A stretch of DNA of 64,000 bases from JAVVWB01 sp036652335 (GTDB lineage Bacteria; Synergistota; Synergistia; Synergistales; Synergistaceae), in NCBI GenBank assembly GCA_036652335.1, contig JAVVWB010000007.1, positions 1 to 64,000 of the forward strand, read 5' to 3'. This document shows, piece by piece, positions 43,692-53,145 of the stretch. Each line of letters starts with the position of its first letter. Position 1 is the stretch's first letter. Under the pieces are notes generated by a model that was not told where the DNA came from, did no database searches, and was given only the letters and a program-made list of their open reading frames with translations. The translations under genes were made by a program, and so were the position numbers.

Positions 43692-44612
43692 CTATTTATC
43701 TATCTCTAAAAGCATTTTTGTTTGCAATTCATGTGCAGTTTTTATGAATAATTCTACTGCAGGCAAAAGAGGATTTCCCCTATGATAAGTTATGTAAAAT
43801 TTCCTATTAAGTAATTCATCCCTTAAATCAAATATTTTGACATACCCCAGTTTCTCATAATCCAAAGCAGCTACTTTAGAGACAATAGAGACACCTAAGC
43901 CCTTTGCAACCAACTGAAGTACACTTTCCGTACTTCCGAGTTCGCAAATCACATTGAGATTTTTAATCTTTAGATTGTGCTTTGCAAAGAATTTTTCTGT
44001 CTCTTTTAAAGTGCCACTACCCTCTTCACGCAATATAAACTTTTCTCTAAATAAATTCTCCAAATCAATATTGTTGTCTAAAGCAATATATTTTTCATTT
44101 CTAGGGGTCACTAAGACCAAATTATCATTAAAAAATGGCTCAAAAAAACAGTGTGCACAATCTTCCACACTTCCCACAATTCCTATATCCGCATCCATGT
44201 TCTCAATATGGCGTATAGTCTCTTTGCTATCTGATTGCATTACCTTAAATTTTAAATTTGGATAATCACGATACATTTCTGAAAAAATACTCGGTATTAA
44301 ATACTCAGAAGGCACAGTTGATGCAGCAATAAAAAGAGTACCACTAACATCATTTTGAGATCTATTAAACTCATCATGAATGTTTTCCATCTTCTTTAAA
44401 ATTTCAGAAGCACAAAAGTAAAATTTTTCCCCCGCTCTAGTTAGAGTTACTTCTTTTGTTGAACGGATTATTAGCTTTACACCAAGATCATTCTCCAAAT
44501 CAGAAATATAGGCACTAATACTTGGTTGCGAAATAAAAAGAGAATTTGCTGCTTTTGAAAAACTCTTATATTTAACCACATTAACAAATGCTTCCATTCT
44601 CCTAATCCTCAT
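43692..44612 (-). CDS. LysR-family regulator, probably selenium-metabolism associated
   Basis: A 306-residue LysR protein: N-terminal winged helix (about 1-60, MEAFVNVVKYKSFSKAANSLFISQPSIS) and a periplasmic-binding-protein-like sensor. It is transcribed away from the yedE - tusA-like - DUF3343 genes, as in the group of LysR regulators known to sit beside selenium genes, and presumably controls them. ATG 44612 is seven bases after GGAGG; an ATG two codons earlier is one base from it. Co-inducer unknown. Confidence 0.8.
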   Translation of the reverse strand: MRIRRMEAFVNVVKYKSFSKAANSLFISQPSISAYISDLENDLGVKLIIRSTKEVTLTRAGEKFYFCASEILKKMENIHDEFNRSQNDVSGTLFIAASTVPSEYLIPSIFSEMYRDYPNLKFKVMQSDSKETIRHIENMDADIGIVGSVEDCAHCFFEPFFNDNLVLVTPRNEKYIALDNNIDLENLFREKFILREEGSGTLKETEKFFAKHNLKIKNLNVICELGSTESVLQLVAKGLGVSIVSKVAALDYEKLGYVKIFDLRDELLNRKFYITYHRGNPLLPAVELFIKTAHELQTKMLLEIDK

Positions 44613-44664
44613 GGCCATACCTCCTGCAAAATATTTATTACAATATAGCATCAATATTAGAAAA

Positions 44665-44692
44665 ATCAATAAACAAAATTTGTTTTATTGAT
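44665..44692. promoter_or_regulatory. 28-base near-perfect dyad between the LysR gene and yedE
   Basis: The segment starts ATCAATAA and ends TTATTGAT, with CAAA/TTTG inside; 24 of 28 positions are symmetric. It contains a LysR-type T-N11-A core and lies 52 bases from the LysR start and 73 from yedE, so it is a fitting shared operator. Confidence 0.6.
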
Positions 44693-44765
44693 AATAAATA
44701 TTTAACTTCTTCACACAACAGTGTTAGACTCACTTAAGAAATTCTACATATAGGAGGTTAAAGAA

Positions 44766-45830
44766 ATGGAAAAGTTTAAAAGCAAAATTCCGGAAATAAT
44801 TCTGACCGGTGGTATAGTCGGAGCGATTTCCGTAATTTTGGTAATGTTTGGAAATCCCAAGAATATGGGATTTTGCATCGCATGTTTTTTAAGAGATATG
44901 GCTGGATCCATCGGAATGCACAAGGCCTCTGTAGTTCAATATATGAGACCGGAAATTATTGGACTCGTATTAGGTGCTTTCATAATTTCATTATTTAGAA
45001 AAGAATTTAAAGCAACAGCAGGTTCATCACCATTCACAAGATTTATACTAGGTAACTTCGTAACAATAGGCGCTCTTGTATTCCTAGGTTGTCCTTTGAG
45101 AATGGTCCTCCGCCTTGCTGGGGGAGATTTAAACGCCATCCCGGGATTGATAGGCTTTACAACAGGGATATTGAGTGGAATTTTCTTCCTTTCAAAAGGA
45201 TTTAGCTTAAATAGAACATATAAACAGAATACAACAGAAGGCGTTGCCCTTCCAATAACAATGGTATTCTTCCTTGTTCTACTACTATTCGTCCCGTCGA
45301 TACTTATCTTTAGCACAAAAGGACCTGGATCAATGCATGCTCCACTTATAATCTCACTCGCATCAGGACTCATAGTCGGAGCTTTTGCACAGAGGACACG
45401 TTTATGTATGGTAGGTGGAATAAGAGATGCATTCTTATTCAAAGATTTTTATCTGCTTACAGGCTTCTTATCAATATTTGTTGTAGCTCTGATAGGAAAC
45501 TACCTCACAGGTAACATTAACATATCATTTGCCTCACAACCTGTAGCCCACACCGACGCCCTATGGAATGGACTTGGAATGATACTTGTAGGGTTTGCAT
45601 CCGTACTTCTCGGTGGCTGCCCTCTTAGACAATTAATACTTGCAGGAAGCGGAAATGGAGACTCAGCCGTAACTGTATTTGGGTTAATTTCTGGAGCAGC
45701 ATTTGCTCATAATTTTGCACTAGCAGCCTCCCCTGCAGGTGTTCCTGTCGGTGGCAAAATTGCAGTAGTACTCGGGATAGTTATTTCATTAGCAATTGCA
45801 TATGCAAATATTCAGAAAATTAAGGAGTAA
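44766..45830 (+). CDS. yedE: YedE-family putative selenium transporter
   Basis: A 354-residue membrane protein with about nine or ten helices and two YeeE/YedE repeats, each with a conserved cysteine motif: FLGCPLRM (first repeat) and LGGCPLRQ (second repeat), plus GFCIACF and RLCMVGG. Those Cys motifs are thought to pass thio- or seleno-compounds through the pore. With the TusA-like and DUF3343 genes directly behind it, this matches the selenium-linked YedE group. AGGAGG precedes the ATG. Confidence 0.85.
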   Translation: MEKFKSKIPEIILTGGIVGAISVILVMFGNPKNMGFCIACFLRDMAGSIGMHKASVVQYMRPEIIGLVLGAFIISLFRKEFKATAGSSPFTRFILGNFVTIGALVFLGCPLRMVLRLAGGDLNAIPGLIGFTTGILSGIFFLSKGFSLNRTYKQNTTEGVALPITMVFFLVLLLFVPSILIFSTKGPGSMHAPLIISLASGLIVGAFAQRTRLCMVGGIRDAFLFKDFYLLTGFLSIFVVALIGNYLTGNINISFASQPVAHTDALWNGLGMILVGFASVLLGGCPLRQLILAGSGNGDSAVTVFGLISGAAFAHNFALAASPAGVPVGGKIAVVLGIVISLAIAYANIQKIKE

Positions 45831-45836
45831 TTTAAG

Positions 45837-46040
45837 ATGACCATAATTGATGCAAGAGGGCTTTCATGCCCACAGCCAGTAATTCTCACACAAAAAGCAT
45901 TCAAGGAAGGCAAAGTACCTTTTTCTGTAAAAGTGGATAACGAAATAGCAGTTGAAAACATTAAAAGATTTGCCCACAGTCAAAAACTAACAGTTGAAGT
46001 AGCAACAGAAGACGACGACTATACCATTACATTAAAGTAA
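45837..46040 (+). CDS. TusA/SirA-like sulfur or selenium carrier protein (short YedF)
   Basis: A 67-residue TusA-fold protein with the active-site cysteine in GLSCPQPV. In many selenium clusters this domain is the N-terminal part of YedF, which also has a second domain; here only the TusA part is present. It probably hands selenium or sulfur from YedE to a cytoplasmic acceptor. AAGGAG precedes the ATG, six bases after yedE. Confidence 0.85.
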   Translation: MTIIDARGLSCPQPVILTQKAFKEGKVPFSVKVDNEIAVENIKRFAHSQKLTVEVATEDDDYTITLK

Positions 46041-46048
46041 TATAAACG

Positions 46049-46288
46049 ATGAAATACTTTGCTACTTTTCACACTCACTTTGGAGCAATTTCATTCCAAA
46101 AGAAATTAACTTCTTTAAATATCATTAACAAGATGATGCCAGTACCACGTTTTTTAAGTGCCTCCTGTGGTGTAGGAGTTGAATTTAGCTATGACTATGA
46201 ACTAAGCAAGTTAAAATCAGCAGATTTATTTCAGATATTTAGCACTGAAAATAGTGAGTACAAATTACTCTTAGAAAATGATGACTAA
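46049..46288 (+). CDS. DUF3343 putative selenium/sulfur carrier
   Basis: A 79-residue DUF3343 protein with one conserved cysteine in the ASCGVGVEF segment. The family co-occurs with yedE and yedF in bacteria that handle selenium. It starts eight bases after the TusA-like gene with only a weak ribosome-binding site, consistent with coupling. Confidence 0.82.
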   Translation: MKYFATFHTHFGAISFQKKLTSLNIINKMMPVPRFLSASCGVGVEFSYDYELSKLKSADLFQIFSTENSEYKLLLENDD

Positions 46289-46335
46289 ATACATTCTCTA
46301 AAAATCCATAAAATATTTTAAATTTCAAGCTAATT

Positions 46336-46379
46336 ATAAAAGATGAGGACGATGCAAAAGCATCGTCCTCATCTTTTAT
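46336..46379. terminator. Bidirectional terminator between DUF3343 and AGCS genes
   Basis: An 18-bp perfect stem (46338-46355 with 46360-46377) that extends to 20 bp, loop AAAA, with A and T runs on the two sides. Confidence 0.93.
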
Positions 46380-46419
46380 CGTTTCAAATTAACTACGGTA
46401 TTTACGACTACATATGCAC

Positions 46420-47784
46420 TTATTTTGCTTTAAGGCATCCTTTGTCATCGTAATCTTTGAGAGCTTCAGCAACAACTTTGCTTAGACCAATGAGAGCAAT
46501 AAGGTTTGGGAATACCATAATTCCATTGAAGAAGTCTGCTAGTTCCCATACCAAATCGAGTTTTAAAACTGAACCAAGAGCAACGAAGAGCATTACAATT
46601 ACTCTATAAGGTGTAAGTCCTTTTATACCGAAGAGATACTTAATATTCTGTTCTCCAAAATAGTACCATCCGACGATTGTTGAGAATGCAAAGAAGAACA
46701 TACATATTGCAACAAATGGAAGTCCAAATGCTCCAAAACCTGTTTTAAATGCTGCCTGTGTAAGAGCGATGCCACTTGTCTTGCCATCAATTACACCTGT
46801 TACGAAAATTACAAAAGCTGTCATATTAAGAACAAGGAATGTATCAACAAAAACACCCATTATTGCGACAAGGCCTTGTTCTGCAGGATGACTTACTTTT
46901 GCAACTGCGTGTGCATGAGGAGTTGATCCCATACCGGCTTCATTTGAGAAGAGTCCTCTTGCTACACCGTAACGGATAGCCTGTTTCATTGTGGCACCAA
47001 TCAAACCACCTGTTGCTGCTGCAGGATTGAATGCTCCTACAAATATCATTCTAAATGCAGGAATAATATTTGCTGCGTGAGTAATTAGAATATAGAGACC
47101 TCCGAGAAGATAAAGACCTGCCATAATTGGAACAAGTTTCTCTGTAAGAGATGCAATACGTCCTAATCCACCAAAGAATACAAATCCACTAAGAACTGCA
47201 ATGACGACACCAACAAGAAGTCTATTTGTTCCAAATGCGTTATTAAATGCATCAGCTATTGAGTTCGACTGAACCATGTTTCCGATAAAGCCTAGAGCAA
47301 TAATAATAGAAATTGAGAAGAATACTGCGAGCCATTTGCATTTTAGCCCATTTGCTATGTAGTATGCAGGTCCACCGACGACCCCGTCCATTTTAGGATC
47401 GTTAACTTTGTATGTTTGAGCAAGTACAGCTTCTGCAAAAATTGTTGCCATACCGAAGAATGCTGCAATCCACATCCAGAAGATAGCTCCAGGACCACCT
47501 ATTGCTATAGCCGTTGCTGCTCCAGCCAAGTTACCAGTACCGACCTGTGCAGCTATTGCTGTCGCCAATGCTTGGAATGAACTCATACCATCTTTGCCGG
47601 CACGTTCTCCGAACAATGTTAAGCTTCCAAATACACTCTTTGAGGCAAGGGTAAATTTACGAATCTGAACAAAGTTTAATCTCAGTGTAAAATAAAGTCC
47701 TGTACCACAAAGAAGAGGAATTAGACAATACAACCCCCAAATAAAACTGTTAGCATTAGAGACCCATGCTGTCAATGCATCCAT
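46420..47784 (-). CDS. Sodium:alanine/glycine symporter (AGCS family), copy 2
   Basis: A 454-residue symporter with the GTGNLAGAATAIAIGGPGAIFWMW signature and the GVARGLFSNEAGMGSTPHAH segment. ATG 47784 follows AGGAGGAG; the open frame extends 32 codons upstream without a suitable start. Copy 3 next door is closely related, so a tandem duplication is clear. These importers feed glycine or alanine to the reductive and oxidative branches of fermentation. Confidence 0.93.
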   Translation of the reverse strand: MDALTAWVSNANSFIWGLYCLIPLLCGTGLYFTLRLNFVQIRKFTLASKSVFGSLTLFGERAGKDGMSSFQALATAIAAQVGTGNLAGAATAIAIGGPGAIFWMWIAAFFGMATIFAEAVLAQTYKVNDPKMDGVVGGPAYYIANGLKCKWLAVFFSISIIIALGFIGNMVQSNSIADAFNNAFGTNRLLVGVVIAVLSGFVFFGGLGRIASLTEKLVPIMAGLYLLGGLYILITHAANIIPAFRMIFVGAFNPAAATGGLIGATMKQAIRYGVARGLFSNEAGMGSTPHAHAVAKVSHPAEQGLVAIMGVFVDTFLVLNMTAFVIFVTGVIDGKTSGIALTQAAFKTGFGAFGLPFVAICMFFFAFSTIVGWYYFGEQNIKYLFGIKGLTPYRVIVMLFVALGSVLKLDLVWELADFFNGIMVFPNLIALIGLSKVVAEALKDYDDKGCLKAK

Positions 47785-48118
47785 AATATCTCCTCCTAAA
47801 AAAATAATAATATCAAAAAAGATACTTTGTTTTGTGTTTTTTACACAAAAACTGTCTCCTTTTTTGTAATTATACACCAAAAGTTTAAAGAAGCAAGCTC
47901 CTTTTTTGAATAACTTTTTACTAATAAAGTAACAGCAATCATACAGACTAACATATTAACGTTACCAGAGGAAACACTTTATAAAACAACTATTTTTGAA
48001 AAATTTTATAAAAATATTTTAAAAAATTAAGTGATTTTTTTACAAAAAAAATAGACAAGAAGGACGCCTCTTGTCTATTAACATCTATTTTTACTATTTT
48101 AAAATTTACAATGTTATA
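47785..48118. other. Non-coding gap between AGCS copies 2 and 3
   Basis: A very A+T-rich stretch with no credible gene. It holds a hairpin TTTTGTGT/ACACAAAA (47830-47837, 47843-47850) in the leader of copy 2 and the copy 3 terminator at 48044-48079. I looked for a glycine riboswitch and saw none. Confidence 0.7.
48044..48079 (-). terminator. Terminator after AGCS copy 3
   Basis: AATAGACAAGA (48050-48060) pairs with 48069-48079, extended by AGG/CCT with one bulge; T8 follows on the minus strand. Confidence 0.88.
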
Positions 48119-49480
48119 TTAAGGTTTTAATTTTCCATGTTCATCATAGCTCTCAAGGGCATCAGAGACAACCTTTCCAAGACCGATAAGAGCAAGAAGG
48201 TTCGGGAAAACCATAATACCATTAAAAAAATCTGCAAGTTCCCACACCAAATCAAGTTTCAACATTGATCCCAAACCAACAAAGAACATTACGAATATTC
48301 TATATGGTATAAGTCCTTTTACACCTACTAAAAATTTAATATTCTGCTCTCCAAAGTAATACCAGCTTACAATTGTAGAGAAAGCAAAAAAGAAAATACA
48401 AATTGCAACAAAAGGTAGTCCAAAAAAGCCAAATCCTGTTTTATAAGCACTTTGAGTTAGAATAATTCCACTTGTTTTACCATCTACAACACCGGTCACA
48501 AGAATTACAAAAGCTGTCATCGTTACAATAAGGAATGTAGAAACAAAAACACCCATCATTGCGACAAAGCCTTGTTCTGCAGGATGATTTACTTTTGCAA
48601 TGGCATGAGCATGAGGAGTTGATCCCATTCCAGCTTCATTTGAGAAGAGTCCTCGTGCAACACCGTAACGTATAGATTGTTTAACTGTTATGCCTACCAT
48701 ACCTCCAGTAGCAGCAGAGGGATTAAAAGCACCAACAAAAATCATTTTAAAGACAGGAATAATATCTGCAGCATGAGTAATGAGAATATACAAACCACCC
48801 ATTAGATAAAAACCAGCCATTATAGGTACGACTTTCTCTGCAACAGCTGCAATTCTACCCAAACCACCAAAAAAGACAAAGCCACTGAGTATTGCAACAA
48901 AGACACCAACTGTAACTTTATCTAGAGAGAAAGCATTATTAAAAGCATCTGCTATTGAGTTTGACTGAACCATATTTCCTATAAAACCAAGAGCAATGAT
49001 TATTGAAATCGAGAAAAAGCTGGCAAGCCACTTTGACTTTAGCCCTCTTGATATATAGTAAGCTGGACCACCAAGAATCTCTCCTGTGTCTTCATTTTTT
49101 ATTTTGTAAGTTTGTGCCAATATTGCTTCTGCAAAAATTGTTGCCATTCCAAAAAAGGCTGCAACCCACATCCAAAAAATAGCACCGGGACCACCAAGAG
49201 CAATAGCTGTAGCTGCACCTGCTAAATTTCCTGTTCCTACTTGAGCAGCAATTGCAGTTGCCAAGGCCTGAAAGGAGCTCATTCCGTCACTGCCGGCTCG
49301 TTCTCCAAAGAGAGTAAGACCACCAAAGGTGTTTTTTACAGCAAGAGAAAATTTACGAACTTGAACAAATTTCAATTTCAATGAAAAATATAGCCCTGTA
49401 CCACAAAGGAGCGGAATTAAACAATACAAACCCCAAATGAAACTATTCGCTTTTGCAACAATAAGCGTCAAACTATCCAC
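48119..49480 (-). CDS. Sodium:alanine/glycine symporter (AGCS family), copy 3
   Basis: A 453-residue paralogue of copy 2, aligned from end to end and sharing both signature segments. GTG 49480 follows GAGGGGG by eight bases and matches the copy 2 start. The copies differ at many synonymous sites, so the duplication is not recent. Different affinity or expression is likely the reason to keep both. Confidence 0.93.
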   Translation of the reverse strand: MDSLTLIVAKANSFIWGLYCLIPLLCGTGLYFSLKLKFVQVRKFSLAVKNTFGGLTLFGERAGSDGMSSFQALATAIAAQVGTGNLAGAATAIALGGPGAIFWMWVAAFFGMATIFAEAILAQTYKIKNEDTGEILGGPAYYISRGLKSKWLASFFSISIIIALGFIGNMVQSNSIADAFNNAFSLDKVTVGVFVAILSGFVFFGGLGRIAAVAEKVVPIMAGFYLMGGLYILITHAADIIPVFKMIFVGAFNPSAATGGMVGITVKQSIRYGVARGLFSNEAGMGSTPHAHAIAKVNHPAEQGFVAMMGVFVSTFLIVTMTAFVILVTGVVDGKTSGIILTQSAYKTGFGFFGLPFVAICIFFFAFSTIVSWYYFGEQNIKFLVGVKGLIPYRIFVMFFVGLGSMLKLDLVWELADFFNGIMVFPNLLALIGLGKVVSDALESYDEHGKLKP

Positions 49481-49791
49481 AAATATACCCCCTCAAAATA
49501 TAAAAACTTTTTCTTTAAAACAGTAATTCAAATAAAAACTTACTTTTCTTTAAGTAATGTAAGCTCACTATACTTTGTATTATATAAACATATTTTAAAA
49601 AAGCAATTGTTTTGTTGAACAAACTTATTTTATATAAGCTATACATTGACTTTAGCTTACTTTTTCTATGATTTTAAGCATTTTTCCAATATTTTATAAG
49701 GTTTTATTATTTATTTTAGACACAAAAAAGAGTGGTTTTATGTACAAAGTACATAAAACCACTCTTTTTATATCTTAATTTTATTTTAATT
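49481..49791. other. Non-coding gap upstream of AGCS copy 3
   Basis: Between AGCS copy 3 and the thioesterase lie only A+T-rich sequence and the terminator at 49725-49769. A possible minus-strand -10 box (TATAAT) is near 49585, with a poor -35 box. No riboswitch or small gene is seen. Confidence 0.6.
49725..49769 (-). terminator. Terminator after the thioesterase gene
   Basis: A 21-bp perfect stem (49725-49745 with 49749-49769), loop AAA, ends in a T5 run on either strand. Both flanking genes are on the minus strand, so it closes the CofE-like/thioesterase unit. Confidence 0.93.
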
Positions 49792-50535
49792 TTATTGTTT
49801 TTTCCATACAGATTTTAGCTTTGCACACTCCAACGTGTCATCAGCTAAATTTATTGAGTGAAGGAAAATGCGACTATTTTCATTACTGATTTCTTCTTGA
49901 GTCATAACCTTAACTCTAGTCTTCATTACAGAATGAATGTATTCACACTCAACAAGCACGGGAACCATACCAGTTAGAACTTCGTCTGGGACATTATCTA
50001 AAGCCCAATCAAAATAAACAATGTGATTGGTATGATTATTCACATCTAGCTCCTGCCACCGAACTTTTACCTCTTCTACTAAAGTTGGAGTTACGAGATT
50101 TTCTATTTTTACTTCTTCTGGAAATGACGTAGAGATAATATTCATAAATGGTGCCATTTCTTCACATTTATCCAGACGAATGGGGCGAAGCCTAACAGAA
50201 TCAAGTAATACCCACCATGTATAGGCCTTACCTATGAGGTCACCAGTAGCATTTGTCACTTCAAATGTTCGAATAGAAAAGAGACGACCATAAGGTTCAG
50301 CATAGGTTTTTATTATTAGACTTCCATCGTTTACAGATGGGTATCTTTGAAACTCTATGCGGTATTTATGCAATACCCAAGTCATTCCTTTCGATAATAT
50401 TTGATGTACCGAAAGTCCGAAGTTTGACGCATCCTTATCCGCCATTTCTTGGAAAATTTCAAGCAATGAACGAAATTTTAGATTACCATTAGGATCTACT
50501 CCGTCAAAAGGAATAACTTTTTCAAGTGTAATCAT
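49792..50535 (-). CDS. Acyl-ACP thioesterase
   Basis: A 247-residue double-hotdog thioesterase of the acyl-ACP (FatA/B-like) family. The catalytic-type segment ELDVNNHTNHIVYFDWALD lies in the second hotdog, and the N-terminal hotdog helix is LLEIFQEMADKDAS. It releases fatty acids from acyl carrier protein, in the cytoplasm. It begins four bases after the CofE-like gene and has no obvious ribosome-binding site, so it is coupled to it. No other fatty-acid genes are near. Confidence 0.85.
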   Translation of the reverse strand: MITLEKVIPFDGVDPNGNLKFRSLLEIFQEMADKDASNFGLSVHQILSKGMTWVLHKYRIEFQRYPSVNDGSLIIKTYAEPYGRLFSIRTFEVTNATGDLIGKAYTWWVLLDSVRLRPIRLDKCEEMAPFMNIISTSFPEEVKIENLVTPTLVEEVKVRWQELDVNNHTNHIVYFDWALDNVPDEVLTGMVPVLVECEYIHSVMKTRVKVMTQEEISNENSRIFLHSINLADDTLECAKLKSVWKKQ

Positions 50536-50539
50536 TGTT

Positions 50540-51721
50540 TTATTCGTCTATATAGTTATCGAAATATCCCTGTATATAAACAACAGGAGTTCCCTTATCT
50601 CCTGAGCCAGAGGTAAGGTCGCAGAGAGAACCTACTAGGTCTGTAAGTCTTCTTGGTGTAGTACCAAGTGTTGTGTTGCCAAACTTATCAAGATTTCCTT
50701 TTGATGCTATTGCATCTTTTACTGCCTGAGTTGGGTCTTTGTCTCCTGCATTATCAGCTACATACTTAAATTTAACTTCTTTGGGGAGTCCTGTAAGTCC
50801 TTCTGTGTATCCCGGGGAAACCACAGGGTCAGCAAGTTCCCAAATACCACAGACAGGGTCTTTAAACGCGCCATCGCCATATACTAAAACTTCAACATTT
50901 TTACCCGTACGTTCAAACATTTCCTTCTTGAGGGCTTCGACAAATGCATCACACTCTCTAGGGAATAATTTTACAGAATCATCGTTTGTGTAGTTTGAAC
51001 CAAGAAGTCCATACATCTCGTTGTATCCCTTACCATCACCACATGGTGCAGTGCAAATTTCATCAAGACAAAGAACTGTAGCTCCAGCTTTTTCAAGGAT
51101 TGTCTTATGGAGTTTACGGGTATGAATACTGGCAACAATAATATTTTTTGAAAAATTTAATGCTGCTAGAGGATTATTAGCAAAGTGCATTATTACTTTG
51201 TCTGGGTCGATTTCTTTGTAAAGCTGGACATAGTCAACCCCTGTAAATGGATGTTTGTACTCTCCAAATACACGATAAAACTCATCCTCATCAATGCAGT
51301 CACCTGAAAGTTCCGGACTCTTTAAGTAGTAATTCATAGGTTCGATGACTTTATTACCTACTTCATCCGAAGGATAAGAGAAGATTACATGAACTTTGCC
51401 TCTTACGCCATTGACAATACCTCTCAATAACTGACGGAAACGGTTACGGCTCATTATAGGGAACAATATTACAGCATCACCCTCAGGTAGCTTGCTTCTT
51501 ACATCGTTAGAAATGTCCTGTAAAGAAACATAGTTACCCTGTGAGCGTGCAAGCAATGATTCCGTTACACCTATTACGTCTCTGTTTCTCACCGAGAAGC
51601 AATCTCTATCTGATAGAGCTGCTTCCATAATACTGTCAGCGACCACGTTTACAAGGTCTTGACCTTTCACTACAACCGGGAGTCTAATCCCTCTTGCTAC
51701 TGTACCTACATAACGCATCAT
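50540..51721 (-). CDS. CofE-like (coenzyme F420-0:L-glutamate ligase family) protein
   Basis: A 393-residue protein that I place, with moderate trust, in the F420 ligase family, from the opening RGIRLPVVVKGQDL and the SQGNYVSLQDI segment. It is longer than archaeal CofE (about 250) and has additional cysteines (CLDEICTAPCGDGKGYNEMYG). No F420 biosynthesis gene is nearby and such bacteria are not known to use F420, so it may ligate glutamate or another amino acid to a different acceptor. GGGAGG precedes ATG 51721. It is cotranscribed with an acyl-ACP thioesterase. Confidence 0.58.
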   Translation of the reverse strand: MMRYVGTVARGIRLPVVVKGQDLVNVVADSIMEAALSDRDCFSVRNRDVIGVTESLLARSQGNYVSLQDISNDVRSKLPEGDAVILFPIMSRNRFRQLLRGIVNGVRGKVHVIFSYPSDEVGNKVIEPMNYYLKSPELSGDCIDEDEFYRVFGEYKHPFTGVDYVQLYKEIDPDKVIMHFANNPLAALNFSKNIIVASIHTRKLHKTILEKAGATVLCLDEICTAPCGDGKGYNEMYGLLGSNYTNDDSVKLFPRECDAFVEALKKEMFERTGKNVEVLVYGDGAFKDPVCGIWELADPVVSPGYTEGLTGLPKEVKFKYVADNAGDKDPTQAVKDAIASKGNLDKFGNTTLGTTPRRLTDLVGSLCDLTSGSGDKGTPVVYIQGYFDNYIDE

Positions 51722-51902
51722 ATATTACCTCCCTAAGTTAGGGTTAAAATCAAAAAATACAATTAATTATAGCATAAAAATGGTTTTGTAAATCTTTTTT
51801 TGGAGAGAAATCCTTACATTTTTTAAATTTTATTCAAAATGACAACTTTTGTATCTTACAAAAAAAATGAAAGGCATCTATTTGTCTCCCATTTTTCAGA
51901 TT

Positions 51903-53024
51903 TTAGAGTGTTTTTATAAAATCAGTGATTGCATTTAGCCCTGATACTAGAACTTCTTTTTTCTGTGCATAACCAATTCTTAGGTGATTTTCAAATTCGA
52001 AGCAACTGCCCGGCACAATAAACGCTCCGTTATATTCAAATAATCTCCTACAAAAATCCTTTGAGTCTATATGATAATCATATTTTACAAGCGCTGTCGT
52101 ACCAGCTTTTGGCTCTATAAGGCTCATTCCCGCTGTCTTTTCTATCCAAGACATAAGAATTTTTTTATTTTCACGAAGAATATTTAAGTTTCTTTCTGTT
52201 ATTTTTGTTTTGTTTTTTAAAGCAACAAGTGCTAGAGCATCATCTATCATTCCACAACTTATTGTATTATAGTCCCTATGACTAAAGCAATCTTTTATGA
52301 AATGTTCTGACGCTGTAATCCAACCAAGACGTAGTCCTGCTAATGAATAGACTTTAGATACACTTGAAGTTCCTATACCTTTTTCATAAATATCAGTAAT
52401 TGAGGGGATTGAGTAGCTCTCCTCATGTTCAAGTCCTCTGTATATCTCATCACAGAGCACCCAAGCCCCAACATTGTCTGCAATTTTAGCTATTTCTGTC
52501 ATAATTTCTTTACCGAAACAAGCACCAGTAGGGTTGTTTGGAGTGTTTATTATAATAGCTTTTGTTTTATGAGAAACAATCGTTCTAAGTTTATCCATAT
52601 TTGGTAAGAAGTTGTCTTCTGCTGACAAACGCAAGCGATGTACTTTTGCTCCAAACGCTTGTGGTAAGGAGTAAAGCTGTTGATAGGTAGGATAGAGAGC
52701 GACTACTTCATCTCCCGGTGAAAGCAATGTAAAGAGGGCAAGAAAGTTCGCACCTATTCCACCGTTAGTGATTAGCACGTTATTTATGTTCTTTTTTGTG
52801 TGGTAGAGCTTTGTAATTTCATCCCTAAGTTCTTCAGTCCCAGGAATTGCACCATATGTAAGCTTCATGTCACTTAGTTTAGACATAAATTCCTCTTTTG
52901 AACCATCTATTTCCAATAGCTCAGATAGAGTCAGAGACTCTACGCAAGTTTCAGCTATATTGTATTTGGAGTCATTTTCAAATTCGTTCATCCATTCTTC
53001 TACGTCGAATTTATCTATATACAC
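51903..53024 (-). CDS. PLP-dependent aminotransferase, class I/II
   Basis: A 373-residue fold-type-I aminotransferase. It shows YGAIPGTEELRDEI, the NTPNNPTGA cofactor loop, the CDEIYRG aspartate and the PLP lysine in SSVSKVYSLAGLRLGW, and a late arginine in HLRIGYA for the substrate carboxylate. The substrate is not clear; alanine, aromatic or branched amino acids are possible. GTG 53024 is chosen, seven bases after GGGAGG; an in-frame TTG at 53039 overlaps that site. It stands alone between two gaps. It could feed 2-oxoacids to enzymes such as IorAB. Confidence 0.85.
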   Translation of the reverse strand: MYIDKFDVEEWMNEFENDSKYNIAETCVESLTLSELLEIDGSKEEFMSKLSDMKLTYGAIPGTEELRDEITKLYHTKKNINNVLITNGGIGANFLALFTLLSPGDEVVALYPTYQQLYSLPQAFGAKVHRLRLSAEDNFLPNMDKLRTIVSHKTKAIIINTPNNPTGACFGKEIMTEIAKIADNVGAWVLCDEIYRGLEHEESYSIPSITDIYEKGIGTSSVSKVYSLAGLRLGWITASEHFIKDCFSHRDYNTISCGMIDDALALVALKNKTKITERNLNILRENKKILMSWIEKTAGMSLIEPKAGTTALVKYDYHIDSKDFCRRLFEYNGAFIVPGSCFEFENHLRIGYAQKKEVLVSGLNAITDFIKTL

Positions 53025-53078
53025 GAGCTTACCTCCCAAAATATTTATATTAGTAACTTTGAAATTATATCATTTTTT

Positions 53079-53123
53079 TACATAGAAAAAGTAGGGGCGT
53101 ATTGCCCCTACTTTTTCTATGTA
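53079..53123 (-). terminator. Terminator after the PEP carboxykinase gene
   Basis: A 20-bp perfect stem (53079-53098 with 53104-53123) with a GC-rich core (GTAGGGGC) and loop GTATT; T5 lies within the arm. Confidence 0.92.
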
Positions 53124-53145
53124 TATTTTATTAAATATTTCTAAA

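Noticed and set aside
44936..45442. 168-codon antisense open frame inside yedE
   Set aside because: It lies wholly within a recognised membrane-protein gene and has no start signals or family resemblance.
47785..49791. Glycine riboswitch upstream of the AGCS symporters
   Set aside because: I looked on the minus strand for the conserved glycine aptamer cores; none were found in either leader.
51862..51896. Terminator after the aminotransferase gene
   Set aside because: A weak AAAATG/CATTTT pairing with a T-run on the minus strand exists, but the inner stem is mismatched, so I did not list it as a feature.
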